From Flavobacterium sp. UMI-01 (GTDB taxonomy: Bacteria; Bacteroidota; Bacteroidia; Flavobacteriales; Flavobacteriaceae): a stretch of 64,000 bases of DNA. Position 1 is the first letter of the stretch, and every line of letters starts with the position of its first letter. The notes beneath the pieces are model-generated. The model had not been told where the DNA came from. It worked only from the letters and a program-made list of their open reading frames with translations, and searched no databases. The position numbers and the translations under genes were made by a program. The stretch lies in NCBI RefSeq assembly GCF_019656315.1, contig NZ_BPLU01000073.1, forward strand, positions 62,001 through 126,000, written 5' to 3'. Below are positions 18,661 to 28,790 of this stretch, in pieces.

Positions 18661-20064
18661 ATGAGTTCATTTGACGTAGTCATCATTGGTTCAGGACCAG
18701 GCGGATATGTATCAGCTATTCGTTGTGCACAATTGGGGTTTAAAACAGCAATTATCGAAAAATATTCAACTCTTGGAGGTACTTGTTTAAATGTGGGATG
18801 TATTCCTTCAAAAGCATTATTATCTTCATCACATCATTATGCAGAAATCAAGCATTTTGAAGACCACGGAATTGAACTTTCGGGAGATGTTAAAGTGAAC
18901 TTAGAAAAAATGATTGCTCGCAAACAAGCGGTAGTAGATCAAACTTCAGGGGGGATCAACTATTTAATGGAAAAAAATAATGTTACTGTTTTCAATGGAT
19001 TGGGGTCGTTTGTGGATGCTACTCATATAGCTATTGCTAAAGCTGATGGCTCATCTGAAACAATTGAAGCTAAAAATACAATCATCGCAACAGGTTCTAA
19101 ACCATCCTCGTTGCCATTTATTAAAATTGATAAAGAAAGAATTATCACTTCAACAGAAGCTTTGGCTTTAAAAGAAGTTCCTAAGCACCTAGTTATTATA
19201 GGAGGTGGAGTTATCGGAATCGAATTAGGGCAAGTGTATTTACGTTTAGGAGCTCAAGTTTCTGTAGTAGAATTTATGGATAGAATTATTCCTGGAATGG
19301 ATGGCTCTTTATCTAAAGAGTTAACCAAAGTGCTGAAAAAACAAGGAATGAAATTCTACACGTCTCACAAAGTACAGTCTGTTGAAAGAGCAGGGGATGT
19401 GGTGACTGTTAAGGCAGAAAATGCCAAAGGAGAAATCGTAACTTTAGAGGGAGATTATTCATTAGTTTCTGTTGGTCGTCGTCCTTATACGGATGGTTTG
19501 AACGCTGAAAATGCAGGAGTTAAAATTTCTGAAAGAGGTCAAATCGAAGTTAATGATCATTTACAAACATCAGCTTCAAATATTTATGCTATTGGTGATG
19601 TAGTACGTGGCGCAATGTTGGCTCATAAGGCGGAAGAAGAAGGCGTTATGGTAGCTGAAATTTTAGCAGGTCAAAAACCTCATATCGATTACAATTTAAT
19701 CCCTGGAGTGGTTTATACTTGGCCAGAAGTTGCGGCAGTAGGTCAAACAGAAGAACAGTTAAAAGCAGCTGGAGTTGCGTATAAATCAGGAAGTTTCCCA
19801 TTCAAAGCGTTAGGACGTGCTAGAGCAAGTGCTGATTTGGATGGTTTTGTAAAAATATTAGCTGATGCTAAAACTGATGAAGTATTAGGAGTACACATGA
19901 TTGGGGCTAGAACTGCAGATTTAATTGCTGAAGCGGTAGTTGCAATGGAATACAAAGCTTCTGCTGAAGATATTTCAAGAATGTCACATGCTCACCCAAC
20001 TTTCTCTGAAGCTATCAAAGAAGCGGCATTGGCTGCAACTGAAAATAGAGCGTTACACGTATAA
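18661..20064 (+). CDS. lpdA: Dihydrolipoyl dehydrogenase
   Basis: This 467-residue FAD/NAD disulfide oxidoreductase (E3) reoxidises lipoyl groups of 2-oxoacid dehydrogenase complexes. It shows the FAD site GSGPGGYVSAI (10-20), the redox disulfide Cys42-Cys47 in GGTCLNVGCIPSKAL, the NAD-binding GGGVIGIELG, the second FAD motif IYAIGDVV, and the C-terminal active-site pair in HAHPTFSEAIKEA. Length is typical. Encoded alone, between a TAATTTTG promoter and a strong terminator, so not in an operon with E1/E2 here. Confidence 0.97.
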   Translation: MSSFDVVIIGSGPGGYVSAIRCAQLGFKTAIIEKYSTLGGTCLNVGCIPSKALLSSSHHYAEIKHFEDHGIELSGDVKVNLEKMIARKQAVVDQTSGGINYLMEKNNVTVFNGLGSFVDATHIAIAKADGSSETIEAKNTIIATGSKPSSLPFIKIDKERIITSTEALALKEVPKHLVIIGGGVIGIELGQVYLRLGAQVSVVEFMDRIIPGMDGSLSKELTKVLKKQGMKFYTSHKVQSVERAGDVVTVKAENAKGEIVTLEGDYSLVSVGRRPYTDGLNAENAGVKISERGQIEVNDHLQTSASNIYAIGDVVRGAMLAHKAEEEGVMVAEILAGQKPHIDYNLIPGVVYTWPEVAAVGQTEEQLKAAGVAYKSGSFPFKALGRARASADLDGFVKILADAKTDEVLGVHMIGARTADLIAEAVVAMEYKASAEDISRMSHAHPTFSEAIKEAALAATENRALHV

Positions 20065-20088
20065 AATATTGGTTTTTAATTTTTTATA

Positions 20089-20121
20089 AACCCTGTTCTC
20101 CTTTCAGAACAGGGTTTTTTT
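20089..20121 (+). terminator. Terminator of lpdA
   Basis: Perfect 11-base stem AACCCTGTTCT (20089-20099) / AGAACAGGGTT (20106-20116), 6-base loop, T run to 20121. Confidence 0.93.
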
Positions 20122-20146
20122 ATATCTTCAAAAGATTAGTAGTCAT

Positions 20147-20527
20147 TTATTCGTTCATAATAAATAATCCTTTGTAGTTTTTCCAGTGTGAAATGATTAG
20201 GAATATATTGCCACCAAATGCAAAAAGACCAAGTGGAAGATTTTCAGGAGTTAGAAAATAGTTGATTAATAAGATGTTAAGGGATACAGGCAAAATGACT
20301 AAATTAGCCAAGGTGACAAATTTTCCTGAGACAAAAGCGATTCCGCATAGCAATTCAGTAAGTTTTGCTAATGGAATTAAATAAGTCGAAGCAATTAATC
20401 CTACTTGAAAAGCTTTGAAATCTCCAGTGGTAACGGGTTCAGGATTCAAATGAAAAAAATAACTTATTGAAGTATAAAGGAACAAAAGCCCTAACATTGT
20501 ACGAATGATAAGCGTTGCAATTTTCAT
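20147..20527 (-). CDS. DoxX-like small membrane protein
   Basis: This 126-residue protein has four predicted membrane helices: about 4-22 (TLIIRTMLGLLFLYTSISYF), 44-65, 70-90 and 98-115. The pattern of an N-terminal helix with small residues, a loop rich in Pro, and LAKLTELLCGIAFVSGKF resembles the DoxX/DoxD family of quinol-related or redox-stress membrane proteins. The exact role is unknown. It converges on lpdA across the lpdA terminator, and a 209-base gap separates it from the divergent pabB. Confidence 0.65.
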   Translation of the reverse strand: MKIATLIIRTMLGLLFLYTSISYFFHLNPEPVTTGDFKAFQVGLIASTYLIPLAKLTELLCGIAFVSGKFVTLANLVILPVSLNILLINYFLTPENLPLGLFAFGGNIFLIISHWKNYKGLFIMNE

Positions 20528-20708
20528 AATATAGCGGTTTATGGGTTACAATGTACATTAACAAAATATCCTATCGGCTTCCATCAATTATAAAATGCGG
20601 TAGTGGTTTTAAAGTATAATCGTATTAAAGCCAGTACGTTATTGTAAATTTACAAAAAAATCAACGGTTTTTTCGTAATTTGACTCATTATAAGGTGATT
20701 TTTTGTTG

Positions 20709-20716
20709 TAATTTTG
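20709..20716 (+). promoter_or_regulatory. Candidate -7 box of the pabB-tilS-dsbD operon
   Basis: TAATTTTG fits TAnnTTTG. It lies 20 bases before the TTG start of pabB, so the leader would be only about 14 bases. Confidence 0.4.
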
Positions 20717-20736
20717 AGTTTTAAAGCAAAAATCAA

Positions 20737-22023
20737 TTGAGATTAATAGTAAAAAAGACAATTACCGACCTGAAATTGTTTAAAAAACAGCTTTTGAATT
20801 GGTCGCAACGTTACCGCGAAATTACATTTTTAGACAGTAATGATTATCCGCAAGAATACTCTTCGTATGATTGTGTACTTGCCGTTGATGCTTTTACCTC
20901 ATTAAAAACAGATTACCATAATGCTTTTGAAGATTTAAAACAGTATCAACAAACGACACGGGATTGGTTGTTTGGTTATTTGTCCTATGATCTAAAAAAT
21001 GATACGGAGGATTTAGTGTCTCAAAATTTTGATGGCTTGGAATTCCCAGATTTGTTTTTCTTTCAACCCAAAAAGCTGTTTTTGATTCAAGGAACTACTG
21101 TCGAAATTCAGTATTTGCATTTTTGTGATGACGAACTCGAAGAAGATTTTTTGGAGATTACTGCTATCAAACCCATCGAAACGGAAGGACACACCGCTTT
21201 GATGATTCAGCAGCGAATTTCTAAAGAAGCGTATTTGGATAAAGCCAAAAAGATTTTGAATCATGTTCATGTAGGAGATATCTATGAGGCCAATTTTTGT
21301 ATGGAGTTTTATGCTGAAGCGGCACAGATAAATCCGTGGGTTACTTATACCAAACTCAATCAAATATCAAAACCTCCTTTTTCAGTTTTTTTTAAAAATC
21401 ATAAGAATTTTTTATTGTCGGCTTCACCAGAGCGCTATTTAAAAAAAGAAGGAGAACAAATCATTTCGCAACCCATAAAAGGGACTGCTAAACGTTTTGA
21501 AGAGGCAGTTGCCGACGAAACGTCTAAACAAAATCTTAAAACGAATCCTAAAGAACGTGCAGAAAACATCATGATTACTGATTTGGTACGTAATGATTTA
21601 TCTCATACGGCACAACGCGGTTCTGTTCAGGTGACGGCATTGTGTGAGATAAAAAGTTTTTTACAAGTACACCAAATGATTACTACTATTACTTCTAAGT
21701 TAGACCCTAAATTTTCGATTGTAGATGCTATTCGGTTTAGTTTTCCCATGGGGAGCATGACAGGTGCTCCTAAAATTTCAGCGATGAAAATTATGGAATC
21801 TTTGGAAGAAACCAAACGAGGGTTGTATAGTGGAGCAGTGGGGTATTTTACACCTGAGGGTGATTTTGATTTTAATGTGGTGATTCGAAGTATTTTGTAT
21901 AATCAAGATAAAAAATACGTTTCTTTTTCTGTAGGAAGTGCCATTACGGCTTTATCTATTCCTGAAAATGAATACGAGGAATGTTTGCTTAAAGCCAAAG
22001 CCATGCGGGAAGTCTTGAGTTAG
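20737..22023 (+). CDS. pabB: Aminodeoxychorismate synthase component I (chorismate-binding enzyme)
   Basis: This 428-residue enzyme of the anthranilate/ADC synthase component I family makes 4-amino-4-deoxychorismate from chorismate for folate. It shows the chorismate-binding core: LLSASPERYLKK, QPIKGTAKR (the PIKGT form of ADC synthase, where anthranilate synthases usually have PIAGT), ITDLVRNDLSHTA, FPMGSMTGAPKISAM and YSGAVGYFTPEGDFDFNVVIR. The start must be the TTG at 20737: an in-frame TAA stands at 20722-20724 and no in-frame ATG occurs before the conserved part. It leads an operon with tilS and dsbD. The glutamine amidotransferase partner is not in the window. Confidence 0.88.
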   Translation: MRLIVKKTITDLKLFKKQLLNWSQRYREITFLDSNDYPQEYSSYDCVLAVDAFTSLKTDYHNAFEDLKQYQQTTRDWLFGYLSYDLKNDTEDLVSQNFDGLEFPDLFFFQPKKLFLIQGTTVEIQYLHFCDDELEEDFLEITAIKPIETEGHTALMIQQRISKEAYLDKAKKILNHVHVGDIYEANFCMEFYAEAAQINPWVTYTKLNQISKPPFSVFFKNHKNFLLSASPERYLKKEGEQIISQPIKGTAKRFEEAVADETSKQNLKTNPKERAENIMITDLVRNDLSHTAQRGSVQVTALCEIKSFLQVHQMITTITSKLDPKFSIVDAIRFSFPMGSMTGAPKISAMKIMESLEETKRGLYSGAVGYFTPEGDFDFNVVIRSILYNQDKKYVSFSVGSAITALSIPENEYEECLLKAKAMREVLS

Positions 22024-22068
22024 TGTTTCTAAGGATTAGTAAATAGTGATAGGTTGAAAAAATGAATT

Positions 22069-23379
22069 ATGCTCGAAAAAATTAAACTACATATTGAACA
22101 ACGTTTTCCATTTTTAAAAAACAAAAAACTGCTTTTAGCAACTAGTGGTGGACTTGATAGCATGGTCATGTTGTCCGTTTTTAAGCATTTTGGATACGAA
22201 ATCGCCATTGCACATTGTAATTTTCAATTACGAGGATTAGAAAGTTTTGAGGATCAAAATTTTATTCAAGAGTATGCCGAAAAAAACAACATTGCTTTTT
22301 TTGTAACACAATTTGATACTACAGCTTTCGCTAAAGATTACAAACTTTCTATCCAAGTTGCTGCTCGAGAGTTGCGTTACAATTGGTTTTATGAATTGTT
22401 AGAAACCAAAGGATACGATTACATCCTCACAGCGCATCATGCTGATGATAATCTAGAGACTTTTTTGATTAACCTCAGTAGAGGAACAGGATTAGATGGA
22501 TTGACTGGAATTCCAGAGCAAAACGAGAACATTATTCGTCCTTTATTGCCTCTGAGTCGTGACGAAATTTTAGCTTTTGCCAATGAGAATACCATTCACT
22601 GGAGAGAGGATAGTAGCAATGCTTCGGATAAATACCTACGAAACAAAATTCGCCATGAATTGGTGCCTTTGTTGAAAGACTTGAATCCGCATTTTATGGA
22701 AGCCTTCCATAAGACACAAACCTTTTTACAAGAATCGGCGGGTATGGTTGAGGATGCCTCTATTATGGTGTACCAACAAGTGGTGACTCAAGAAGAGGAT
22801 TTGATATACATAGATTTAAAACAATTGTTGCGATTACCTAATTATCAATCTTATTTGTACCAATGGCTGAAGGATTTTGGATTTAGTTCATGGAATGATA
22901 TTTATGAATTGGTAGATAGTATGTCAGGAAAACAAATTTTTTCGTCTCATTTTCGACTGTTAAAAGACAGGGAGCAATTGATATTAAGTCCACTTGTAGA
23001 GACAGATGTAACGGAAGAATATGTTATCGAAAAAGGCCAACTAGAAGTTAATATTCCCTTAAAACTGTCCCTACAAAAAGTGAACGAGGTTTCTAGTCCT
23101 ACTAATACCAGTATATTTGTAGATGAAGATGTGTTGGAATTTCCTCTAATTTTAAAAAAATGGAATGAAGGCGATGTTTTTCAGCCCTTTGGTATGGGAG
23201 GAAAAACAAAAAAAATGAGTAAATTTTTTAAGGATGAAAAAATGTCTTTGGTAGAAAAAGAAAACACATGGATTCTTTGGTCTGGCGCAAATGTGGTCTG
23301 GGTGGTCGGAAGAAGAACAGACGAACGTTTTAAAGTAAACAAACAAACACAAAACATATTAAACATTCAATTGCTATAA
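22069..23379 (+). CDS. tilS: tRNA(Ile)-lysidine synthase
   Basis: This 436-residue ATP-dependent enzyme attaches lysine to C34 of tRNA(Ile)(CAU), switching its reading from AUG to AUA. The PP-loop SGGLDS is at residues 26-31. Further family features are [42 protein letters not shown] and RPLL. The C-terminal domain has a [13 protein letters not shown] segment for tRNA acceptor binding. The stop overlaps the next ATG (TAATG at 23377), so tilS and dsbD are translationally coupled. The gap to pabB is 45 bases. Confidence 0.95.
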   Translation: MLEKIKLHIEQRFPFLKNKKLLLATSGGLDSMVMLSVFKHFGYEIAIAHCNFQLRGLESFEDQNFIQEYAEKNNIAFFVTQFDTTAFAKDYKLSIQVAARELRYNWFYELLETKGYDYILTAHHADDNLETFLINLSRGTGLDGLTGIPEQNENIIRPLLPLSRDEILAFANENTIHWREDSSNASDKYLRNKIRHELVPLLKDLNPHFMEAFHKTQTFLQESAGMVEDASIMVYQQVVTQEEDLIYIDLKQLLRLPNYQSYLYQWLKDFGFSSWNDIYELVDSMSGKQIFSSHFRLLKDREQLILSPLVETDVTEEYVIEKGQLEVNIPLKLSLQKVNEVSSPTNTSIFVDEDVLEFPLILKKWNEGDVFQPFGMGGKTKKMSKFFKDEKMSLVEKENTWILWSGANVVWVVGRRTDERFKVNKQTQNILNIQLL

Positions 23380-25397
23380 TGAAGAAAATATATTTTTTAG
23401 TGCTCGCTTTTTTGGCTATGCTTACTGCCAATGCTCAAATGCTAGACCCTGTTAAATGGAATACTGCCATCGAAAAAAAATCAGACAACACTTATGTTTT
23501 AAAATTTAATGGAGTCATTGAAAAAGAATGGCATTTGTATTCACAATTCACACCCGAGGGTGGTCCGTTGCCTTTAGAAGTCATTTTTAAAAATCAAAAA
23601 GGGAATTATATTCTTGTTGGCAAAGCCAAAGAAAGCAAAACTAGGACTGCCTATAATGATATATTTGAAGTAAACGAAACTTTTTTTGAAGGAAAGGTAC
23701 AAATCCAACAAGAAATTAGGTTAGAGAATCCTAAACTGGTTAAAATTGAAGCCGAATTAAATTATCAAGTATGCAAGGAAGTTTGTATTAATCAAGAAAA
23801 GAAATTTAGTTTTATTCTTCCTACTCAAAATCCTGAGAATACAATTTCTACGACTGAAAATAATAATATAGTTACACCTCAAGTAGATAGTCTTGCACCC
23901 AGTTTGGGAGCAGCAGAAGTTGCATCTGTGAATAAAGAGCAAACAGTAATTGAGGCAGTTCCCGAAGTGCCTCAAGAAGCTCCAAAAGGAATTTGGACGA
24001 TTTTTATTATTGCGTTTCTTTCAGGTTTTGCAGCCTTGTTAACGCCTTGTGTATTTCCGTTGATTCCTATGACAGTCAGTTTTTTTACGAAACAAAGTAA
24101 AAATAGAGCAGCAGGAATTAGGAATGCAATATTTTATGGAATTTCGATAATCGTTATTTATGTTCTATTAGGATTGTTGGTTACTACAATTTTCGGAGCT
24201 GGTGCACTCAATGAAATCGCAACTAATGTTTGGTTTAATTTATTCTTTTTCGGATTATTAGTTGTTTTTGCAGTTTCTTTTTTGGGTGCTTTTGAAATTG
24301 TATTGCCTAATTCTTGGGCTAATAAAGTGGATGCTCAGGCTGATAAAGGAGGTTTGATTGGAATTTTATTCATGGCACTCGCTTTAGCCATTGTTTCTTT
24401 TTCATGTACAGGTCCTATTGTGGGGACTTTGTTAGTAGAAGCAGCTTCCAAAGGAGGTATTGCTCCTGTAGTAGGAATGTTTGGTTTTTCATTGGCTCTA
24501 GCCTTACCCTTTATGCTTTTTGCCTTATTCCCAAGTTGGTTACAATCCTTACCGAAATCAGGGGGATGGTTGAATACGGTAAAAGTATTTTTAGGATTTT
24601 TAGAATTGGCTTTGGCTTTTAAATTTTTATCCAATGCGGATTTGGTTCTACAATTGCACTTGTTAGAACGAGAGATTTTCTTGGCAATTTGGATTGCAAT
24701 TTTTGGAACTCTCGCATTGTATTTATTTGGCAAAATAAGTTTGCCTCACGACAGTCCTATGACTCATATTTCAGTTGGGCGTGTCATGATGGGATTATTG
24801 GTTTTGACTTTTACCATATATATGATACCAGGATTGTGGGGAGCACCTTTAAAATTAATCAGTGCTTTTCCGCCACCAATGGAATACAGTGAAAGTCCAC
24901 AAGGAGTGGGGGGTACGAGTAGTGTTTCTGATGCTGTATTGCCTCAAGGTGCTAAATTTGGTGTACATGGTTTAACCGTTTTTGAAGATTACGAATCAGG
25001 TTTGGCCTATGCCAAAACAGTGAATAAACCTATTTTACTTGATTTCACTGGTTATGCTTGTGTAAATTGTCGAAAAATGGAAAATAACGTTTGGTCTGAT
25101 CCCAAAGTATTATCTATTTTAAAAAATGAAGTAGTGTTAATTTCGCTTTATGTGGACGACAAAAGAGCCTTGCCTAAGGAACAGCAAACAGTATCTAAAA
25201 CAACAGGTGCAACCATTGAAACCATTGGAGACAAATGGACTGATTTTATGATTTCAAGATATCAAACCAATACACAACCTTTGTATGTTTTGATTGATTG
25301 GGAAGGTAAAAGTTTGAATTCCGCTCAACCTACAATCAGTTATGTAGGAGTTGAAGCCTATGAAAATTGGTTAAAGACAGGATTGTCTAAATTTTAA
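23379..25397 (+). CDS. dsbD: Thiol:disulfide interchange protein (DsbD type)
   Basis: This 672-residue membrane protein carries reducing power from cytoplasmic thioredoxin to the periplasm. Order: signal peptide (1-19); periplasmic DsbD-alpha-like domain with Cys132/Cys136 (VCKEVC); Pro/Glu-rich linker; a membrane domain of about eight helices with Cys224 ([12 protein letters not shown]) and Cys343 ([10 protein letters not shown]); then a C-terminal thioredoxin domain with Cys561-x-x-Cys564 ([11 protein letters not shown]). All three Cys pairs of the electron relay are present. Last gene of the pabB-tilS-dsbD operon, ending at a bidirectional terminator. Confidence 0.95.
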   Translation: MKKIYFLVLAFLAMLTANAQMLDPVKWNTAIEKKSDNTYVLKFNGVIEKEWHLYSQFTPEGGPLPLEVIFKNQKGNYILVGKAKESKTRTAYNDIFEVNETFFEGKVQIQQEIRLENPKLVKIEAELNYQVCKEVCINQEKKFSFILPTQNPENTISTTENNNIVTPQVDSLAPSLGAAEVASVNKEQTVIEAVPEVPQEAPKGIWTIFIIAFLSGFAALLTPCVFPLIPMTVSFFTKQSKNRAAGIRNAIFYGISIIVIYVLLGLLVTTIFGAGALNEIATNVWFNLFFFGLLVVFAVSFLGAFEIVLPNSWANKVDAQADKGGLIGILFMALALAIVSFSCTGPIVGTLLVEAASKGGIAPVVGMFGFSLALALPFMLFALFPSWLQSLPKSGGWLNTVKVFLGFLELALAFKFLSNADLVLQLHLLEREIFLAIWIAIFGTLALYLFGKISLPHDSPMTHISVGRVMMGLLVLTFTIYMIPGLWGAPLKLISAFPPPMEYSESPQGVGGTSSVSDAVLPQGAKFGVHGLTVFEDYESGLAYAKTVNKPILLDFTGYACVNCRKMENNVWSDPKVLSILKNEVVLISLYVDDKRALPKEQQTVSKTTGATIETIGDKWTDFMISRYQTNTQPLYVLIDWEGKSLNSAQPTISYVGVEAYENWLKTGLSKF

Positions 25398-25450
25398 TAT
25401 TCCCATATTTTATAAAGTAGATATTTTTTTAAAAGAAAAACAATAACCTT

Positions 25451-25482
25451 AGAGGCCGATTACTTTCTTGTAACCGGCCTCT
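25451..25482. terminator. Bidirectional terminator between dsbD and the di-haem peroxidase gene
   Basis: Arms 25451-25463 (AGAGGCCGATTAC) and 25470-25482 (GTAACCGGCCTCT) pair with one mismatch. It lies between two convergent genes and has A/T-rich flanks on both sides. Confidence 0.8.
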
Positions 25483-25494
25483 ATTCTGTTATTT

Positions 25495-27246
25495 TTATTT
25501 GATGTCACTAAGTGTTTTCATGAATGCAATTAATGCTTTTTGTTCTTTTTCATCCAGATTCAAAGGATCAGAAGGCAATGTTTGATTTGGAACCGGTAAG
25601 CCCAAGCCTACACCACCTCCTTTATTATAAAATTCGATTACTTCCTCGAGTGTATTGAAAACGCCATTGTGCATATAAGGAGCTGTTCTTTCGATGTTTC
25701 TTAAAGTTGGTGTCTTGAAAGAATTTCTATGAATAGCGCCTCTTGTTACATTAAATTTTCCTAAATCATCATCAAGTTGCCCAGCTTTGTTAGGAACTCC
25801 TAAGACCTCGCTTTCTGTTTTTTCAAATTTAGGAGGAACTGTACCATTTGTTAAAGGGATAAAATGACAACTTGCGCATTTTGCCTTACCTGCAAAAAGA
25901 TTAAAACCTTGTTTTTCTTCAGGGGTAAAAGTAGTTTCTTTTCTCATGACACGATCAAATTTTGAGTCGTATTGGCTCAGTGAACGGATATAGGACGCCA
26001 AAGCATTTTTTATACCAAAAGCATTGATTTCTTTTTTAGGGAATGCTTTTTGGAAAAGCGTACGATAGGTGGTGTTTTCTTTTATTTTTTGTGCCGCTTC
26101 ATCAAGATTACCATGCATCTCGTCCTCGTTCGTAATAACGGCGATGGCTTGATCTTCGAGATAACTCACTCTTGAATCGGCAAAATAAGTTCGTTGATAG
26201 GCAATATTCTTAAGTGTTGGGGTATTTCTTTTTAAAAAATGCTTGCCGTTCATAGTTCTAGCGGTAGGTAAGCCGTCTGTAAAAGCGAGTTCCTCATAAT
26301 GACATGAGGCGCAGGAACGGGAATTATTACCTGATAAAATAGGATCATGGAATAATTTTTTTCCTAAATCAATTTTCTCTGGAGTAGTTTTGTAATCGGG
26401 AAAACCTGAAAATCCTTCTGGGTCAAAAACATTTTTGTCAAATAAAGTTGCTGCAGTAGTTTTTAATCCGCGGAGTTCTTCAAATGTAGGTATTTGGAGT
26501 TCGGTTTGTTTTTGGAGCAAGGCTTTACTTATAGGATTAGCATATTGCAAGATAAAATGAGCTCTGTCAAATGTTGTGTAATCAGGGTTTGCTGTTAAAT
26601 AGGCTATTCCCTTTTTTAATAAATCACTAGTTTTGTCTGAATGGTTATCCGTATATATCTGGTAATAATCGGCAACACTTTGAAGTGCTACAGCAGCTTC
26701 TGGCATCGATTGTTGGGCAATTGGGGAGTCAAATCCTGTAATTCCCATCGTGATGATTCGAAATACCTCTAAGCGCAAGGCATCAAAGACGTGAGCATCC
26801 GTCATTTCGCTAGTGGCTGCAATTTTTTCCAAACGTATTAAATTACTAGACAACATATCGAGTTGTTGTAGCATCTCCTCTTTGGCACTTTTATAAACAG
26901 TAGGAAATAGCATTTCTTCAATCACTTGAAACCCTTGTGGAGGAATCGTTTTGTTGTCGTTTTCTTCAAATTCAGCTAAAGCAGGGCCATTGATTGCTTT
27001 TGATACCTCCGGGAAATAGTATTCACTAAACGCTTCTACTTTTTTATAGGATTGGTGTGCTATATTGAATTGGTTTTGTATTTCGTTTTCGCTTTGGTCT
27101 TTAGCGATAGTTTCTTTTAATTTTTTGGTATTAAGGGATAATTGTTTTATATAATTTTGAAACAGTTGATTTACCTGACTGTGTTTGGGTTTGGTTGTAC
27201 AGGCAACAAAAAAGAAGGGAAGGAATAGAAAGAAAAATTTTCTCAT
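25495..27246 (-). CDS. Lipoprotein with N-terminal imelysin-like helical domain and C-terminal di-haem cytochrome c peroxidase domain
   Basis: This 583-residue protein has a lipobox at FFFVAC (lipid-bearing Cys16). Residues about 20-270 are all-helical and resemble the imelysin/EfeO-like fold (GPALAEFEE motif and FQVIEEMLF). Residues about 280-583 are a MauG/CcpA-type domain with two haem sites, CASCH at 312-316 and CASCH at 457-461, and typical FFDPxLSGNNSRSCASCH and RNTPTLKNIAY surroundings. Such enzymes reduce H2O2 using cytochrome electrons, or oxidise protein residues. No acidic residues follow the lipid Cys (C-TTKPK), so a periplasmic-facing anchor is more likely than surface display. 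It follows the PhoX-like gene, from which a hairpin (27282-27313) separates it. Confidence 0.85.
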   Translation of the reverse strand: MRKFFFLFLPFFFVACTTKPKHSQVNQLFQNYIKQLSLNTKKLKETIAKDQSENEIQNQFNIAHQSYKKVEAFSEYYFPEVSKAINGPALAEFEENDNKTIPPQGFQVIEEMLFPTVYKSAKEEMLQQLDMLSSNLIRLEKIAATSEMTDAHVFDALRLEVFRIITMGITGFDSPIAQQSMPEAAVALQSVADYYQIYTDNHSDKTSDLLKKGIAYLTANPDYTTFDRAHFILQYANPISKALLQKQTELQIPTFEELRGLKTTAATLFDKNVFDPEGFSGFPDYKTTPEKIDLGKKLFHDPILSGNNSRSCASCHYEELAFTDGLPTARTMNGKHFLKRNTPTLKNIAYQRTYFADSRVSYLEDQAIAVITNEDEMHGNLDEAAQKIKENTTYRTLFQKAFPKKEINAFGIKNALASYIRSLSQYDSKFDRVMRKETTFTPEEKQGFNLFAGKAKCASCHFIPLTNGTVPPKFEKTESEVLGVPNKAGQLDDDLGKFNVTRGAIHRNSFKTPTLRNIERTAPYMHNGVFNTLEEVIEFYNKGGGVGLGLPVPNQTLPSDPLNLDEKEQKALIAFMKTLSDIK

Positions 27247-27281
27247 AATTAAGATGAAACCGTATTTAAAAATATAAAAGC

Positions 27282-27313
27282 AAAACCCACGACTCCTATG
27301 AATCGTGGATTTT
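27282..27313 (-). terminator. Hairpin after the PhoX-like gene
   Basis: Arms 27282-27295 and 27300-27313 form a 14-base stem with a 4-base loop; on the minus-strand RNA the two non-Watson-Crick positions become G-U pairs. The RNA continues into a U-rich stretch. It could end the PhoX-like transcript or attenuate the peroxidase gene behind it. Confidence 0.65.
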
Positions 27314-27335
27314 GTTAAAATGTTGTCTGTTGAAA

Positions 27336-28790
27336 TTATCTAGGAAGTCCTTTTATTACTACAATTTGACTTGCTTGATTTTCGTTTAAGCGAAGTGTAC
27401 CTCCATCAACTCCTTTGTATTTGTCACCTCTCCATGAGTGTGGTTGTACACACAATAAGAAAGTATCTTCTACACCTATTTGATTAGATACATCAATCAA
27501 TCCTCCGTATTCCCAATCACCAAATTTAGAAGTACCACCTACGTTGTATTTGGCAGCATCAATTGCTGTACGACGGTGATCTAATTCTAATACCACTTTC
27601 ATTGTTTTCTTAGCAATATCATATTGGTAGATATAACCATCATGTGTTTCATCACCATATCCATTTGGATCTTCTTGGATGTAAACATAGTTGTTAGTTA
27701 CACAAATATTATCTGGATTTTGGAATTTTCCTGCAATACCATTACGGTCGTCTCCATCAAGAATAACTTTTAGAGTTCCTTTTAATGGGTTGTTAGCCTC
27801 TAAATTCAATTGATATACTCTTCCATATTTAGTTCTAGAAGCATCAGCATTAGCTCCAGTAGTATTTTGTCCTGTTACATTAAAGTAGATTTCTCTGTCA
27901 GCTGACTGTCCTCCTTTTCTGTAATCTAAGTCTTCAACTCGACCAAATTTAATTCCTTTTAATGTATTTACAGCAGCATTAATTTGAGCACCTGAAAGTT
28001 TTGCATGATTGTCAATTTTTACAAATGAAACAGGATAGTCTTGTCCTACTACCATGTCTTTCTCTCTTTGGTTTTCGTCATTTCTTTTTAGCATGTAAAA
28101 TGAACCATTTTCTAAGTCACCTAATTTGTCTGAAACATACATGAATACTTGACCTCCATAAGTTCCTGAATCATCATCACCAATAACAACAACTGTTTTT
28201 CCAGCAAAAGCTGTTTTGTTAAGCGGCAAAGCATTTTCGGCACTTAAACGACCTAGGGCAGGTAATTCTTTAGTGATATTGGCTCCAGCAGCAGTAGCAT
28301 AAGGATCAATACGGTGTGTTCTTGATTCTTCTCCAGATTCTCCACATGTTAAGAAATAGGGACCAAAACCGTGTTCTTCTGGGGTAGCTAATGTAGCACC
28401 ACACAATCTCCAAATTCCACCATTAGAATTTAAAATATATTCTCCTTTTACAGGTTTAAACGTTTTATCTAATGAAATCCTTGATACCGCAAAGTTGTCT
28501 TCGTGATTTACGATGAAAGTAAATGTACCGTCAGAATTTTTAAGTAAACCACTTCCGTCCGCTGATCCTCCGAAAACAAAATTGGGACTTTCAGACAACA
28601 CATCATCAGAACCAATTAAAGAAAACAATTCAAGGTTTTCAAAACCAGTTTTTTTAGTTAATAGTACTGGAGTAGTTGAATGGTTTTTTAAAACCACATC
28701 TGGATTGGTAACAAAATCTGAACCTGATTCGTCTTTGTTACATGACACAATTGCCAAGGCTAAAAGTGCTGGTAAAATAATTCTTTTCAT
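27336..28790 (-). CDS. PhoX-like (DUF839) beta-propeller lipoprotein
   Basis: This 484-residue protein has lipobox LAIVSC with lipid-bearing Cys17, followed by NKDES; such acidic residues next to the Cys are a surface-export signal in Bacteroidota. The body resembles PF05787 (DUF839/PhoX): NSNGGIWRLCGATLATPEEH, GRVEDLDYRK, and FQNPDNICVTNNYVYIQEDPN, where Glu/Asp residues bind metal in PhoX. PhoX enzymes are Ca/Fe-dependent alkaline phosphatases; some DUF839 proteins are not proven phosphatases, so the activity is an inference. I start at the ATG 28790 (MKRIILPAL); a longer frame begins at a TTG at 28820 and spoils the signal peptide. It precedes the peroxidase gene on the same strand. Confidence 0.75.
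   Translation of the reverse strand: MKRIILPALLALAIVSCNKDESGSDFVTNPDVVLKNHSTTPVLLTKKTGFENLELFSLIGSDDVLSESPNFVFGGSADGSGLLKNSDGTFTFIVNHEDNFAVSRISLDKTFKPVKGEYILNSNGGIWRLCGATLATPEEHGFGPYFLTCGESGEESRTHRIDPYATAAGANITKELPALGRLSAENALPLNKTAFAGKTVVVIGDDDSGTYGGQVFMYVSDKLGDLENGSFYMLKRNDENQREKDMVVGQDYPVSFVKIDNHAKLSGAQINAAVNTLKGIKFGRVEDLDYRKGGQSADREIYFNVTGQNTTGANADASRTKYGRVYQLNLEANNPLKGTLKVILDGDDRNGIAGKFQNPDNICVTNNYVYIQEDPNGYGDETHDGYIYQYDIAKKTMKVVLELDHRRTAIDAAKYNVGGTSKFGDWEYGGLIDVSNQIGVEDTFLLCVQPHSWRGDKYKGVDGGTLRLNENQASQIVVIKGLPR

Noticed and set aside
24335-24733. 132-residue minus-strand ORF inside dsbD
   Set aside because: It is fully antisense to membrane helices of dsbD, and its Lys/Pro/Asn-rich content is what the reverse of Leu/Phe/Gly-rich helix codons gives.
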